The notes under the pieces are model-generated. The model saw only the letters and a program-made list of their open reading frames with translations, did no database searches and had not been told where the DNA came from. Of a DNA stretch of 64,000 bases, positions 1 to 10,079 are shown one piece after another (position 1 is the first letter of the stretch; every line of letters begins with the position of its first letter). Where the stretch lies: contig JASPKZ010004199.1 of assembly GCA_030220185.1 (NCBI GenBank), positions 1,532,501 through 1,596,500 on the forward strand. The letters are read 5' to 3'. The position numbers and the translations under genes were made by a program. The stretch comes from Diploptera punctata (taxonomy: Eukaryota > Arthropoda > Insecta > Blattodea > Blaberidae).

Positions 1-349
1 ATCCAACTTGAGACTTAGGGTAGTTTATAACTAAATTTATAGTCGCATTATTTTTTATTGCAAATTATTTGTTTATAATTTAACAAAGAGTCTGTGAGTT
101 CCATACGAGTCTAACAGATGGCGGTGTAAGGTAATTTGGTAAGGTAATTGGTTTATTATTTAACAAAGAGAGATCCAGATGGCTGTGCTTTTTGTTGCAA
201 CCGCGAATTTCAATTGAATTACAAATATTGATTATTTCATAATTTAAATGTGTTCAGTGTTTATTTTATATTCAATATTATTAATTTCGTGTGTAAGTAT
301 TAGTTTTAAGTAATCTGGCTGAAAGACAGGAACTTAATTAAAATTTTTA
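1..349. other. no recognised feature
   Basis: A+T-rich DNA. I see no gene, repeat structure or RNA signal. It could be the interior of the Helitron-like element whose possible end follows. Confidence 0.6.
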
Positions 350-392
350 ACGTATACCTTAGCCACAGCAACTCGTGGCCGGGACTTCTAGT
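350..392 (+). mobile_element. possible Helitron 3' terminus
   Basis: A short stem-loop, GCCAC at 362-366 pairing with GTGGC at 375-379, is followed eight bases later by CTAG (388-391) and then T. A hairpin shortly upstream of CTRR-T is the standard 3' end of Helitron rolling-circle transposons. The 5' TC end and any Rep/helicase gene are not visible, so this would be a non-autonomous copy or a chance match. Confidence 0.4.
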
Positions 393-907
393 AATATATA
401 TATTTAGATGCTTGAAAATATTTTGTCATACAGCGTCTTTTACTGGATCTTTGGCTTATATCTCCCTAGACGTGTAGTTTATATCTACTCGTATTGTGTC
501 TCACTACATTTATTGTTGGTATTTATGTGTCTTGTACAATTTCATTAAAATTAATTTTTAATTAATTATGTACGGATTATTAACTAATAAATGAAACGCC
601 TGTAATCAAATTCAAACTCAGAATATGCCTTGATAACTGACGAAAATCAGTTGAAAACCCTCACGTTGGAAATATTATTATATTGATATATCACTGATAT
701 TTTACTATAAGTACATACGGACTTTATTAGACTAAAATTAAGATACATACAATGTTATTTACAAATATGGGTCGCGCGGGCAGTAAGCCGTACGTGCTGT
801 TGACAGTCCGTTACAATAAGTTGATGTTTGGTATTAATATACTTAAAACAAAAAAGAAAACACAATAATATTACAATTAGATAACAATACAATTACATTA
901 TACATTA
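393..907. other. no recognised feature
   Basis: A+T-rich sequence. The last 150 bases may be the 3' untranslated region of the minus-strand LINE that follows, but nothing marks its exact end. Confidence 0.5.
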
Positions 908-1355
908 ACTTAGTTAATTAGAATTATTAAGAAGTAATGGTATTGCAATTTGTTAACATATTTATTTATTTCCTGAATGAGTGTTGTTCTAATTTTCCGC
1001 GTTTTGTCCAGAAATCTACCCAAGTTTATCCAATTTTCAGGGCTTACCAATATCTCGTAGCATGCCAATCTTTCCCGATTTGAATTTAGAAATCTTTCCG
1101 GTAATAACTGATGCCTCCAATATTCCAAATCGTTACATTTTCCTAATATATGTATCTCGTCTTCAAAGCTCCCGCACATTGGACATATTCTCATACCGTG
1201 ATCGTCGCTAATTTTTAAAAATTTCCATGCCCATAATCTGAACCAAGCCAGCTCTGATCTCTCTTTAAATCCTAGATTGAGTATATAGAATTCTTTTCCC
1301 CAAACTTGTTTTAGGTCTCTTTGTAAAAACAGTGATCGTTTTCCCATATTGTCCT
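908..1355 (-). pseudogene. LINE C-terminal fragment with CCHC knuckle
   Basis: The minus strand encodes about 150 residues resembling the extreme C-terminus of a non-LTR retrotransposon polymerase. There is a basic W-F-R-L-W-A-W-K-F-L segment, then a C-X2-C-X7-H-X4-C zinc knuckle (CPMCG...HILGKC) and a charged tail. In LINEs such a knuckle lies after the reverse transcriptase and is thought to bind nucleic acid. The reverse-transcriptase body is missing, so this is a 5'-truncated copy. Open frame continues into the neighbouring SINE only by chance. Clade cannot be assigned from this piece. Confidence 0.7.
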
Positions 1356-1715
1356 CTGCTGTGGTCTCGAGGTAGCGTACTGCCTTCTCACGCAGCAGGC
1401 TCAAGTTCGATTATCAGTTGGGACTAGTTTTCTGGGTGAGGTTTTTTCCGGGGTTGTTTCACACCTGTAAGACAAATGTCTGCAAACTATAAGGACCAAA
1501 CGGTCCTCGAATAGCATATGTCCATCATAATCATCATAATTCATATTCGCCTTAGATTAAGTTAGGATTAAGGACGCCCCATTATCATCGCCACCATCAC
1601 CCATCACATCATCCAGGCAGCGTAACCTCGCCTTCTAGGCACCCCAACCTCATATATAAGTTACAATTACGCCAATGCCAAGAGGGAACACCTGAAATGA
1701 CGAAATGATAACAAA
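1356..1715 (+). mobile_element. tRNA-derived SINE, family A
   Basis: The head has a pol III A-box-like segment (GGTCTCGAGGTAGCG) and a B-box-like segment (CAAGTTCGAT). The body (GGGTGAGGTTTTTTCCGGGG..., then GACAAATGTC, then GGTCCTCGAA) recurs at 13375-13690 (-), 44735-44955 (-) and 46095-46300 (+). The 3' portion (CGCCTTCTAGGC, GCCAATGCC) also recurs at 47650-47945. Recurrence in both orientations with an internal promoter supports a SINE. Confidence 0.8.
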
Positions 1716-1866
1716 ATTTAAATTTTACATACTAGATCAAGAGCTCTGCTAATGTCTCTACAGATTGTTTATTATAATTTTTTTAGGTCTGTCCAAATGT
1801 CTCACTGGTACTGATTTAATTGTTAGATGCTGCATTTCAGACACCAACCAACCAAATTTCTTCAAC

Positions 1867-2040
1867 ATCTTATAGTGTGTGGAGATGGGAGAATAACATT
1901 AACTATGATATGAGGGAAGTAGATTATACAGAGATGATTGTAAAACATTAGCTCTGGATAGGGATTTATGGAGAGCCTATGTCCGTGCGGCCATGAACCT
2001 ACGGCTTCGATAGTGGCAGTGATTTATCTTATAGTGTGTG
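1867..2040 (+). mobile_element. 5'-truncated RTE-like LINE with 15-bp target duplication
   Basis: Bases 1882-2025 are the last part of the RTE-like LINE seen at 23845-31168: the frame for RWENNI...DYDMREVDY-T and the terminal GCGGCCATGAACCTACGG block. It is flanked by perfect 15-bp direct repeats (ATCTTATAGTGTGTG) at 1867-1881 and 2026-2040, as expected of target-primed insertion. Only about 144 bases were copied and the protein segment is frame-broken. Confidence 0.9.
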
Positions 2041-2234
2041 TTAATGTTTTTTGGCAGGCAGTTAGGTTTCCTGGAAGATGTTCGATTTTTAAGATTTATG
2101 CGCTGCTGGGTAATTGAAGTATTTTTTTTTCTTTACAGGGGGTTATTAGACCAATTTCTCATGAGTAGCACTTTGATTGTTATAGCACATTATTAACGAA
2201 AGCCAAGACCGCCTGAATTAATTGTTGTTGTTAC

Positions 2235-2512
2235 TATATTCAAGGGCGTTCTTTAACAGCTCAAGTCATCAGAGTCGCATTTGAAATCTGAACGTGAAAA
2301 TACCGGCTAATTTTGATCAGAGGCCTCATATTTCCGGATTATGGCTGTTTTACATGTCTCAAATATATGACATGGAAACCATTCTTTACTGCATTTCCGA
2401 AGGAAACCAGGATTTTTACGCCCAGAAAAATCCGTTGATCCCGGACGGGTTTGAATTCGCGAATTTCGGAACCAGAGACGAATATGTGATCGCTAATCCA
2501 TAGAACTGAATT
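2235..2512 (-). mobile_element. tRNA-derived SINE, family E
   Basis: Read on the minus strand it begins with a pol III-type head (TTCGCGAATTCAAACCC near 2470-2450) and ends near the GACGCTC-like 3' segment. The same arrangement occurs at 43440-43695, and the 3' end alone occurs at 55190-55305. The copies are diverged. Confidence 0.6.
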
Positions 2513-2821
2513 ATTGTCTTTGCCAGCACAATAGCATCTGGTTAGCGCGAGGGAATATTTCAGATCCACTTTTTAATTTCAATTTTCTTAACCGAAAATT
2601 GTCACTTTTCAATTAAAATATTTAAGCATATTCATCTGTCACATGGGTGAATGAACCACATTCCTGACTCTATACTAAAAAAAAAAAGAATTATGATATA
2701 TCGGGAAATGCTACTCAGATACGCTAACCGCTAACCATGTCGTCGCATATATAAACATTGAAAAATGCTAAAAGACGTTAAAATCTTAATGCAATTAAAA
2801 ATATAGTAGTATCTATCTACA
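2513..2821. other. no recognised feature
   Basis: A+T-rich spacer with an A12 tract near 2675. No gene or repeat recognised. Confidence 0.5.
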
Positions 2822-3342
2822 TGGCGTATCATCCCAATGTTTGGCCTTAGCCTTTCCTTTAGAAGGGGTTACTTGACCAAGTTAATTTTAGTTACGCGTA
2901 TTTCCCTACATATGTCAGGAATGGCATGCGGTCAATATATCGACCTATGGGACATCTAGGAGGCAGCTAAGATATTACTAGGATGATGAAGGTCGGTAAA
3001 GTTTGCTTAGAGGCCTCTTTATTCGAGCTTATGATTCATTTACGAGCCCGAAAATCTTGAGATTCGAGACCCACGGCTTAAAGTCTCTCAGAAACTTGGA
3101 TTTTTCCATCCTAAAAAATCGACCTTCACACTCGGGACCCACGGGTTAAAGTCTCTCCAAGAGACTTGGATTTTTCCATCCTAAAAAATCGATCTTCAGA
3201 CTTGAGACCCACGGGTTAAAGTCTTTCCAAGAGACATGGATTTTTCTATCATAAAAAAGTCGATCGATCCCGGCCGGGTTTGACCCTGGGTACCAGAGGC
3301 AAGGAACATAACCACTAGTCCACAACGGCGTACAGAGATACA
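2822..3342 (-). mobile_element. tRNA-derived SINE, family D, expanded copy
   Basis: The minus strand carries the family D head (GGACTAGTGGTTATG A box; GGTTCAAACCCGGCCGGG-like B box), the TTTTTAGGATGGAAAAATCC segment and the common 3' body. Other copies are at 34080-34435 (+) and 41055-41469 (+). This copy is longer because the segment just after the head is triplicated (3066-3270). Confidence 0.85.
3066..3270 (-). repeat. 68-70-bp tandem triplication inside SINE D
   Basis: Three head-to-tail units begin near 3066, 3134 and 3204. Each contains GACCCACGG-TTAAAGTCT, then CTTGGATTTTTCCATC, then TAAAAAATCGA. The other two SINE D copies carry one unit, so the expansion happened in this copy or its source. 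Confidence 0.9.
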
Positions 3343-3631
3343 GTAATCATTTGTGGAATTATAGCTTCTTAACACAACAGTACAGGCATATTTGGACATT
3401 TGAAATTATTGTATGTTTGGAATCCTATTTAAAACATTGCCTACTCAGTCCCTCTAAAGGATCTACACGTACTCTTTATATTGAAAGAACATATTTGATA
3501 TTTTTTATGTTTTTGAAAGAATTTGAGCTGCGCTTTTAAAAACTCAGCTTCCAGTTGAGTGGAGTCGTCACATTCACACGTATACATGACAAAGACGGAC
3601 AATCACCCAGCAATACTGTAATAGTAACATG

Positions 3632-4269
3632 TACAGTGAGATCAGTTTAGTAGTGGAAGGCAGACGCGGGGATTTCACTATACACTGTTGACGCACTCGC
3701 GGCGGGGAACGGACAGCGTAGGATCGCGGTGATACGTACAACCACACACATTGTCGTACATGCCAACTTTATTGAAGCAGGTGTTTGAACTGTTCACCTT
3801 GGTCGTCCATACATTTTTGACACCTATTTATAAAATTTGTTGTATATATTATGGACTGTTCAACGTGGTTGAATTTTTACACCCGGGAATCGTGTTTCAA
3901 TACATCTTCGTACTTGGCTGGCAGACTGAGTTAATAAATATTGTTCATAAATAAATACACGATGTTCAGTAGAAAACATATTAGCCATTATACAGTTTAC
4001 ACTCATACACGCATGATTCACTTTACACTTATGTTTTATAAGATACAAATTTTAAAATTGAAATAACTTATACATACGTCATTCAGTTCACAAGGAAAAG
4101 CTATTAAGCACCTTATCTAACTCGAGGTACACTATCTGACTGTGGCCGTGAATACGTAAACTGCTGAGTCAGCGCACATTTTAGATCCCGTGCCTGCACG
4201 TGTAAGCCTTCGTTATCGCATAGCACAAACCCCGCGTCTGCCTTCCACTACTAAACTGATCTCACTGTA
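3632..4269. mobile_element. mariner/Tc-type deletion derivative, 40-bp perfect TIRs
   Basis: Bases 3632-3671 (TACAGTGAGATCAGTTTAGT...) are an exact inverted copy of 4230-4269. Taking the outer TA as the duplicated target gives a 634-bp element beginning CAGTGAG. Between the arms are remnants of both ends of a transposase gene on the minus strand, with the middle deleted. TIRs, a TA target and transposase ends together indicate an internally deleted Tc1/mariner-superfamily transposon. Confidence 0.9.
3745..3988 (-). pseudogene. mariner-type transposase, N-terminus and trace of C-terminus
   Basis: From a methionine near 3988 the minus strand reads about 40 residues (MFSTEHRVFIYEQYLL, SASQVRRCIETRFPG) typical of the N-terminal helix-turn-helix that binds TIRs in a mariner/Tc-like family. 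Near 3800-3750 a second stretch (MDDQGEQFKHLLQ) looks like such a protein's C-terminal tail. The catalytic DDE/D core is absent, so no activity is possible. The family match is from memory, not from a search. Confidence 0.7.
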
Positions 4270-4359
4270 GTTAGCAAGTTGAGTCCTCCAGTCACTATGC
4301 CTGGATTTCTCAACTTGAGTAAAGTATTATGGTAAATGGTATTTCAATCATGATCATCA

Positions 4360-5086
4360 TCATCTACCGTCACGGTTTAGACCATTTCTGATATTTTCCG
4401 GCTCCATATTATAGTTGCTCGCTCCATCTTTTAGTTCGTCGTCCACGACTTCTATGTCCTTGTAGTTTATAGTTTAACATCTTATAAGGTATCCTCTCTT
4501 CTCTCATTCTACTAACATGTTCAAACCATTTATTTCTATGTTCTTCTATTTTGTTATCACACTAGTTATTTGTAATTCTTCAAGAATGTATTCATTCCTC
4601 TGTTTGTCCAAAAGAGTACATCCCGTAACATATCGTAGGAATTTCATCTCGGCTACTTCCAGTCCAACTTCCGAGCCATACAACAGAACAGGAATAGATA
4701 AAACTTTGTAAAACTTAAGGAGTGTTTTCTTTACGAACTTTCTTTGCTAATGTTCTTCTAATTGTACCGCAAATGTGTTGAAACATATTAAGCTTTCTAT
4801 TAATATCTCTTGTCCGATCATTGCCTAGATAAACTCCTAAATAATTATAATCCATTATTTGTTCAATTACAAAATCATTTACTATTATTTTGGCTCTTAT
4901 TGGATTTTTCCCATGAAATGTCATCACTTTAGTTTTACTTGGGGATATTTGTAAGTTATATTCAGCAGCAATTTCCCCTAATTGAAAAATTACTCTTTGT
5001 AAGCCGTCCTCATCCGTTGTTATAATTGCCTGATCATCTGCAAAAAGGAGTGTATATAATGTATTATTGTCTTCTTTCTTCTTCAC
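4360..5086 (-). pseudogene. LINE reverse transcriptase, catalytic C-terminal half
   Basis: The minus strand reads LYTLLFADDQAIITTDEDGLQ, where FADD is the polymerase active-site motif. It is followed by NLQISPSKTKVMTF, YNYLGVYLG and HICGTIRRTL. After a stop near 4715 the frame can be followed through a broken segment to WFEHVSRMREERIP and RGRRTKRW. Active-site residues survive but the frame does not. Confidence 0.8.
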
Positions 5087-5289
5087 TTCACGGGCTAGGC
5101 AAAATGCCTGTTCCGCCTCACAGTTGTTCTGTCCATCTTTTCACTGTATTATTGTTCAAACTAAACTTATTTAATAAAATATTTTGCCATTTCCTCAAGA
5201 CTTCGTCAATGTATAAATTAAATAAAGCCGGTGACAAAGGGCACCCTTGTCTGACTCTTTGATTTTTCTGTATATTGGCTGTAGATTAT

Positions 5290-5915
5290 CTGTATCCATT
5301 TTAAATTGTTATAGTTATTCCGGCATACAAGTTTTGATTTGCTCTTATTATGTGATTTGGAAGACCTCGTTCATTATATCCCATCTTTTATTTCTGTTCA
5401 CTTTATCAGAAGCCTTAACGTAAGCTATAAATACTTTATATATCGGCAAATTATATTCTATTCTTTTCTCAAGCAATTGGATCATACTGAAAATACAGTC
5501 ACAACATAATCTACCCTTCCTGAACCCATGTTGTGGTTCTAAAAGAAATTAATTATTTACTCTATTTCTCAGAATGTCTGCGTATATCTTATAACATGAG
5601 TTCAACAAACTAATTCCCCTGTAGTTATTACAATCTCCTTTATTTCCTTTCTTGAACGATGGGATTACTAATGATTCTTTCCATTCCTCTGGAACATCTC
5701 CTATTTTCCAACATTGGTTAAAGAGGTTTAGTATTTTTTTTATGTAAAGATGATGGACCATATTTTATAAGTTCTAAATGTAATAAATCTGTTCCCGGTG
5801 CTTTTCTATTCTTGAAACTATCTAAGGATTTTTTAATTTCTTCTACTGTAATAGGATCAACATTGGGATCATCGTCCTTTAAAGAAAAATATTCTTGATT
5901 TTGGGTTATCCACAA
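5290..5915 (-). pseudogene. LINE reverse transcriptase, N-terminal half (decayed)
   Basis: The minus strand encodes LDSFKNRKAPGTD, CWKIGDVPEEWKESLVIPSFKKG, DCNNYRGISLLNSCYKIYA and HGFRKGRLCCD, the standard early reverse-transcriptase blocks. The block that should hold the first catalytic Asp reads VFIAYVKASDKVNR instead of an F-D/F-V-D form, so that Asp appears lost. Frameshifts occur near 5740 and 5545. Confidence 0.8.
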
Positions 5916-6439
5916 ATCTTTATAAAACTTTTCTCATTATTTTATTCCAATATGATTATTTAAACTTGATCTTTTTCTTTCTTATTTAAATATGTTATAG
6001 CTTTATAGGCTCTATGCTGTCTCCCATGTACATAATCTTCTAAATATGATATATATCGGTCCCCCTGTTGCCCATTTATTTTCCTAGTTAATTTTGTTTA
6101 CTACTGCACGGAGTCAGTTATATTCCATTCTGCTTTCTACCGTTCTATTTTTTAGGAGGCGTAAATATGCTTCCTTTGTATACTTTACGAACTTCTCTAA
6201 CTCATCATTTCAAATATTGTCTTTTTTTTCTGATAATTAATTTTCCTTTTACCAAGTGTCTCTGTAGCTGCTTTAATAATGATTTCTTTTATGTCATCCC
6301 AGTCTGCATTAATGCTGTCTCTTGGTGGGTATACATTGATATTATTCTCTATTCTTCTTTGATATACGTATTTTATACTTTTCTTCTCTCAACAGATGTA
6401 TTTTAAATCTTTTCTTCTATCGTTTTTACCTTATTTGAT

Positions 6440-7035
6440 AATGCTTTCCATCTTTTGTATATCATGAACTTCCCAACAACAAGAAAATGGTCTGAACCCA
6501 CATCACTGCCTCTAAAAACTCTTACATCTTGTGACATTCTGACTGCTTTTGTATTATCAATTATATAATCAATTATTGACTGCGATCCTCTTTCGCTCGA
6601 AGTGTATTTGTGAATTTATTTGTGTTTATAAAATGTATTGATAATTTTTAAACCATTATAAGAGGCAAAATCTATTAAGAGTTCACTGTTTTTATTTTTC
6701 ACTCTTTCTCCATTTGTTCCTAATACATTCGGAATTGGTGTATCTCCCACTCTTCCATTGAAATCTCCAGCCAATATAATATTCTCATTTTTGTTTATTT
6801 TATCTAATTATTTTTGCAATTTGCTATAAAATAATTTTGAATCACTTTCTCTTCCTGAATCAGGAGCGTATATAGCAAATATAGTTATGTATCCTCTATT
6901 TTCTTTTAGACGTACTGTTAATACTCTTTCATTAATACAGCAGTATCTATGGTTTTTATTCTTCCACTTATTATGAATATATAGAGCAACACCTGTTGAT
7001 GCCCTTTTATTTTGTTCTGTGCCACTATAGTACAT
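6440..7035 (-). pseudogene. LINE APE endonuclease domain (decayed)
   Basis: Motifs in order on the minus strand: STGVALYIHNKW, TIFAIYAPDSG, AGDFNGRVGDTP and, after a stop codon, GSDVGSDHFLVVGKF. GDFN and SDH are the catalytic motifs of apurinic-endonuclease-like LINE nucleases that nick the target to prime reverse transcription. An in-frame stop follows FYKHK near 6620. The N-terminal catalytic Asn/Glu region is missing. Confidence 0.8.
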
Positions 7036-7094
7036 AATGTAATCCGTCAGCTGTTTTGAGCCTTTAAGTTAAAATCATAAATTCATATATAAAA

Positions 7095-7430
7095 GAAAAA
7101 ATGCAGGTACAATATTCAATATTAGATTTTATAAAGAAGAAACAATTAAATTGGTACGGACACATTAGAAGGATGGAAGAAGGAAGACTACCTAAGATAA
7201 TCATGGATTGGGAACCACAAGGAAGGAAAAAGAAGGGTAGACCAAATATTACGTGGATTCAGGGAATCAATGAAACTAAGAGGGAATGGGAAATAGAAGA
7301 AGATAAATGGATGAACAGACAAGAATGGAAAAATGTGTTGAAACAAATGTGTAGTTAACTGTGAACATGGCTACCGGAAAAATGTATATTCATTGTAAAA
7401 GCCGGAATAATAAATAAAAAAAAAGTTTTT
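7095..7430 (+). pseudogene. LINE C-terminal fragment
   Basis: An open frame of about 85 residues contains LNWYGHIRRMEEGRLPK, GRKKKGRPNITW and an acidic tail, the signature end of many insect LINE polymerases. It stops near 7358 and is followed by a short 3' region and an AATAATAAATA-A9 tail. It lies head to head with the minus-strand LINE at 4345-7062 but belongs to a different family (compare 42119-42500). Confidence 0.8.
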
Positions 7431-8324
7431 CTTAGTATCTGATAGTGCTATGTCCACTTTTCTATCTTTTAGTTCAATAGATATATAAAATAAATCAATT
7501 TAAAATAATATTGTCTCTCCCTTTGTGTCTAAATTCTTTGTCTGCATGAATAACCAGAATTAAACAATTGAAGGCGCCTTGAAGATAAAAGTTTATACAG
7601 AAAGTCTTGTGACTCAAACATCTCTGCACAGAATTTAATAAAATCCCAAACTAAAGAGAGTGTAGCCAGTTCACTTCAGCTTGTTCAAAAATGTAATGAA
7701 AGAGAGCAATATTCGTAACCACATTACAAAGAAAATCTGCTTTAAATTTCTCATATCTCTGCTTCGTTAAAGTAATTACAATTTTTATTTGAATATAATT
7801 ATTAACATATGAAAGCAATTAAAAATATCAATAATTTGTCAATAAGCTTCTAATTTTCATTTATACGTCATATGCGTCTAACTTCATTTATTTTGTGCAT
7901 AACAATTATTGTTTTAATTCCAAATGCATACAAAAAATAATGAATGCGTGCCTGGAAAACAAATGCTATCATAATTATTAAAATTAACTCTTTTATTGAC
8001 ACAGAGAAGGAAATCGTGCGAGGAAAATCCGAAAAATACAGGGCGTTCCACAAATCTTCATCCGAATCAAAGGTTATAGTTGTAATGGGACTTTGTATTT
8101 ATGAGATGAGTGTCCAGTAGCAGAGGCATTAAACACTGTTAATACACCATCTGTTGTAGTAAACGTCTTTATTCAGTCACTATTAAACATTATATATGGT
8201 TCGTAAAGTTTTGAGATCCAAAAAATTATTAAAATAACGAATCCTGCATACATTTATTCATAAACAGAGTGCACTCACTATGAAGTAAGTACCGAAAATA
8301 GTGGTCTGAACTTAAAGTATGGAT
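7431..8324. other. no recognised feature
   Basis: A+T-rich sequence with only short, unsupported open frames. I see no repeat partner elsewhere in the window. Confidence 0.5.
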
Positions 8325-8720
8325 TCATCTCCTTGCTCTTCTTCTTCACGGTTTATGCTTATTTACGTACTAGCCTGTTCCGGCTCCAAATTGCTGCTCT
8401 TTCCATATTTTCCTTGGTCTTCCCAAACTTCTTCCTCGTGGTGAATAGTTGTATGCTGCTTTTGGTATTCTATTCTCAGTCATCCTTGCCAAGTGTTCTT
8501 TCCAGTTTGTTCTGTATTTATCTATTGTTGAGTTTAATTCTTCTATTTTTAGTTGTCTTATTTCTGTGTTATTTTTTGTCTGTTCTTTGATATCCTGCTA
8601 TTGGTCTGAGGAATCTCATTTCAGCAGCTTGTATCCTAGCAGATTGTTGTGTTGTCACTGTCCATGTTTCGGAACCATAAGTAATAATAGGTACTGCCAT
8701 TGTCTTGTATAATTTCATTA
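8325..8720 (-). pseudogene. LINE C-terminal fragment
   Basis: Read on the minus strand it has LYKTMAVPIITYGSETWTV..., then AAEMRFLRPIAG and a 3' end with a GAAGAAGAAGAGCAAGG tail. Several stops break it. It belongs to the same broad group as 12750-13212. The overlapping plus-strand frames are antisense shadows. Confidence 0.7.
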
Positions 8721-9073
8721 TAGATGGATTCATTACATGTAAATATGAAGAAAATATTTTATCAACATGGGTTCAGAAATGATTGGTTGGCACTCTATGG
8801 TATGCTAGTATTTATTTTGTTTCTTGGAATTAGTTTATTAATATTTTGGTTTCTGTGTATTTGTTTACAAGAACTGTTCAGGATTAGTCGCGGAACATGT
8901 GATTTTCCTACATCTAAAGGGAGCAGAACAAGAAGGCGATCAACTTAAATAACTTTTAAAAAAATAGGAATTCATTTGCGAGACTTAAGGGTATTAAGCC
9001 AATGTCATTCATCGTACACATAGTATTATGATACTAATAAAATTCATATCAAATTCCGTTGAGGTGAATAGTC
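8721..9073. other. no recognised feature
   Basis: Contains a 74-codon plus-strand frame (8724-8948) with hydrophobic residues but no recognisable family. I do not call a gene. Confidence 0.5.
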
Positions 9074-9234
9074 ATAAGATAAAAAATTAACATTAAAATG
9101 TACCTGTTGGCAGGTGCTGTCGTCCTCAACTTTGTTAAAATGATGTATGTAAAATATTATTAACGTTAATAACAAAGTTGAGGACGACAGCACCTGCCAA
9201 CAGGTACATTTTAATTTTTATTTTTTTATCTTAT
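9074..9234. mobile_element. foldback element, 44-bp perfect arms
   Basis: Bases 9093-9136 (TTAAAATGTACCTGTTGG...) are perfectly inverted at 9171-9214 around a 34-base loop. Imperfect pairing extends outward to ATAAGAT (9074) and ATCTTAT (9234). The size suits a MITE or cruciform-forming foldback element. No target duplication or relative was found here. Confidence 0.75.
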
Positions 9235-9717
9235 AGTATTACAAACAAAAGACTGCAACATATTTCTCAGCTTTTAATTTCAGCAAACAAATTGTCTGGG
9301 ATGCACAATTAATTTTTCTTCTTATAATTACCTACACAGAAGTAACCAAGCATTAGCAGACTCATGTTAATATCTTTTTTTTCTTCTTCTCTACATATTT
9401 TATAAGAAATTCATACCTGAAGACACACTGTTTTCGTATACCTTATAAATGTATTATATAAAACAAAATGATTATAGTTTGCTATTGTTTTAAATAAATA
9501 AGTCACATTTATATTAATATTTTTTTTCAACTCATGTCATGTTTTTATCTTATTGTTTAATTTGATCAATTTCACGATTAGGCCTATTCTCTAGTCGCTA
9601 CTTTTCACGCAATTATCTTCAGTAATAACAAAGTACATGGTACAATTCCGTTGAGATATTAGTCACTATATAAAAATTATAATATAAAATTAGGTGTTTT
9701 CTAATTGGAGTCTCCTA
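9235..9717. other. no recognised feature
   Basis: A+T-rich spacer between two foldback elements. No gene recognised. Confidence 0.5.
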
Positions 9718-9887
9718 AACTGATAAAACATTTATAGGCCTTTCGGGACCAAATCTTCAGCAGAAGGTTGTACCGAGCAAAACAACCTTCTGCTGAAGAT
9801 GGGACTTGTCTCGAAAGGCCAAAACAAAATTCTGCTGAGATGGGACTGATTCCAAATGCCTAGAGTATTTTAAATGTTTTATCAGTT
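9718..9887. mobile_element. compound foldback element
   Basis: An outer 15-bp perfect inverted repeat (CTGATAAAACATTTA 9720-9734; reverse at 9871-9885) encloses an inner imperfect hairpin with arms of about 35 bp (9737-9771 against 9782-9820, containing CTTCAGCAGAAGG). A third partial copy of the inner motif lies at 9829-9855. Probably a MITE. Confidence 0.7.
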
Positions 9888-10079
9888 GATACTGCAATTA
9901 CAAGGTTCTTAATTTTATAATTACATATTATAATATTTATATTGTCTTCGATATAACCTTTCAACTCCTTTTTATGTTTACATTTTTCTCCCAATGCTCG
10001 CGTATATTGTCTAAAATTTTATTGCATACGTTTTTCCCATTTCTTTATTAAAATTTGTATTAGGAATATTCCACAATAT

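Larger units (their letters stand above)
4345..7062 (-). mobile_element. near-complete decayed APE-type LINE
   Basis: Minus-strand order is endonuclease (about 7035-6440), reverse transcriptase (about 5915-4715) and a C-terminal GHRSRGRRTKRW segment (about 4500-4390), ending in a GATGATGATCATG tail near 4345. At 2.7 kb it lacks only the 5' part. The 3' coding region and GAT-rich tail resemble 12750-13212 and 51799-52565. Clade is uncertain; insect elements of this look are usually filed as RTE- or L1-type. Confidence 0.85.

Noticed and set aside
8724..8948. 74-codon plus-strand frame with hydrophobic stretches
   Set aside because: No homology I recognise, no codon bias or splice context; membrane-like composition is expected from A+T-rich noncoding DNA.
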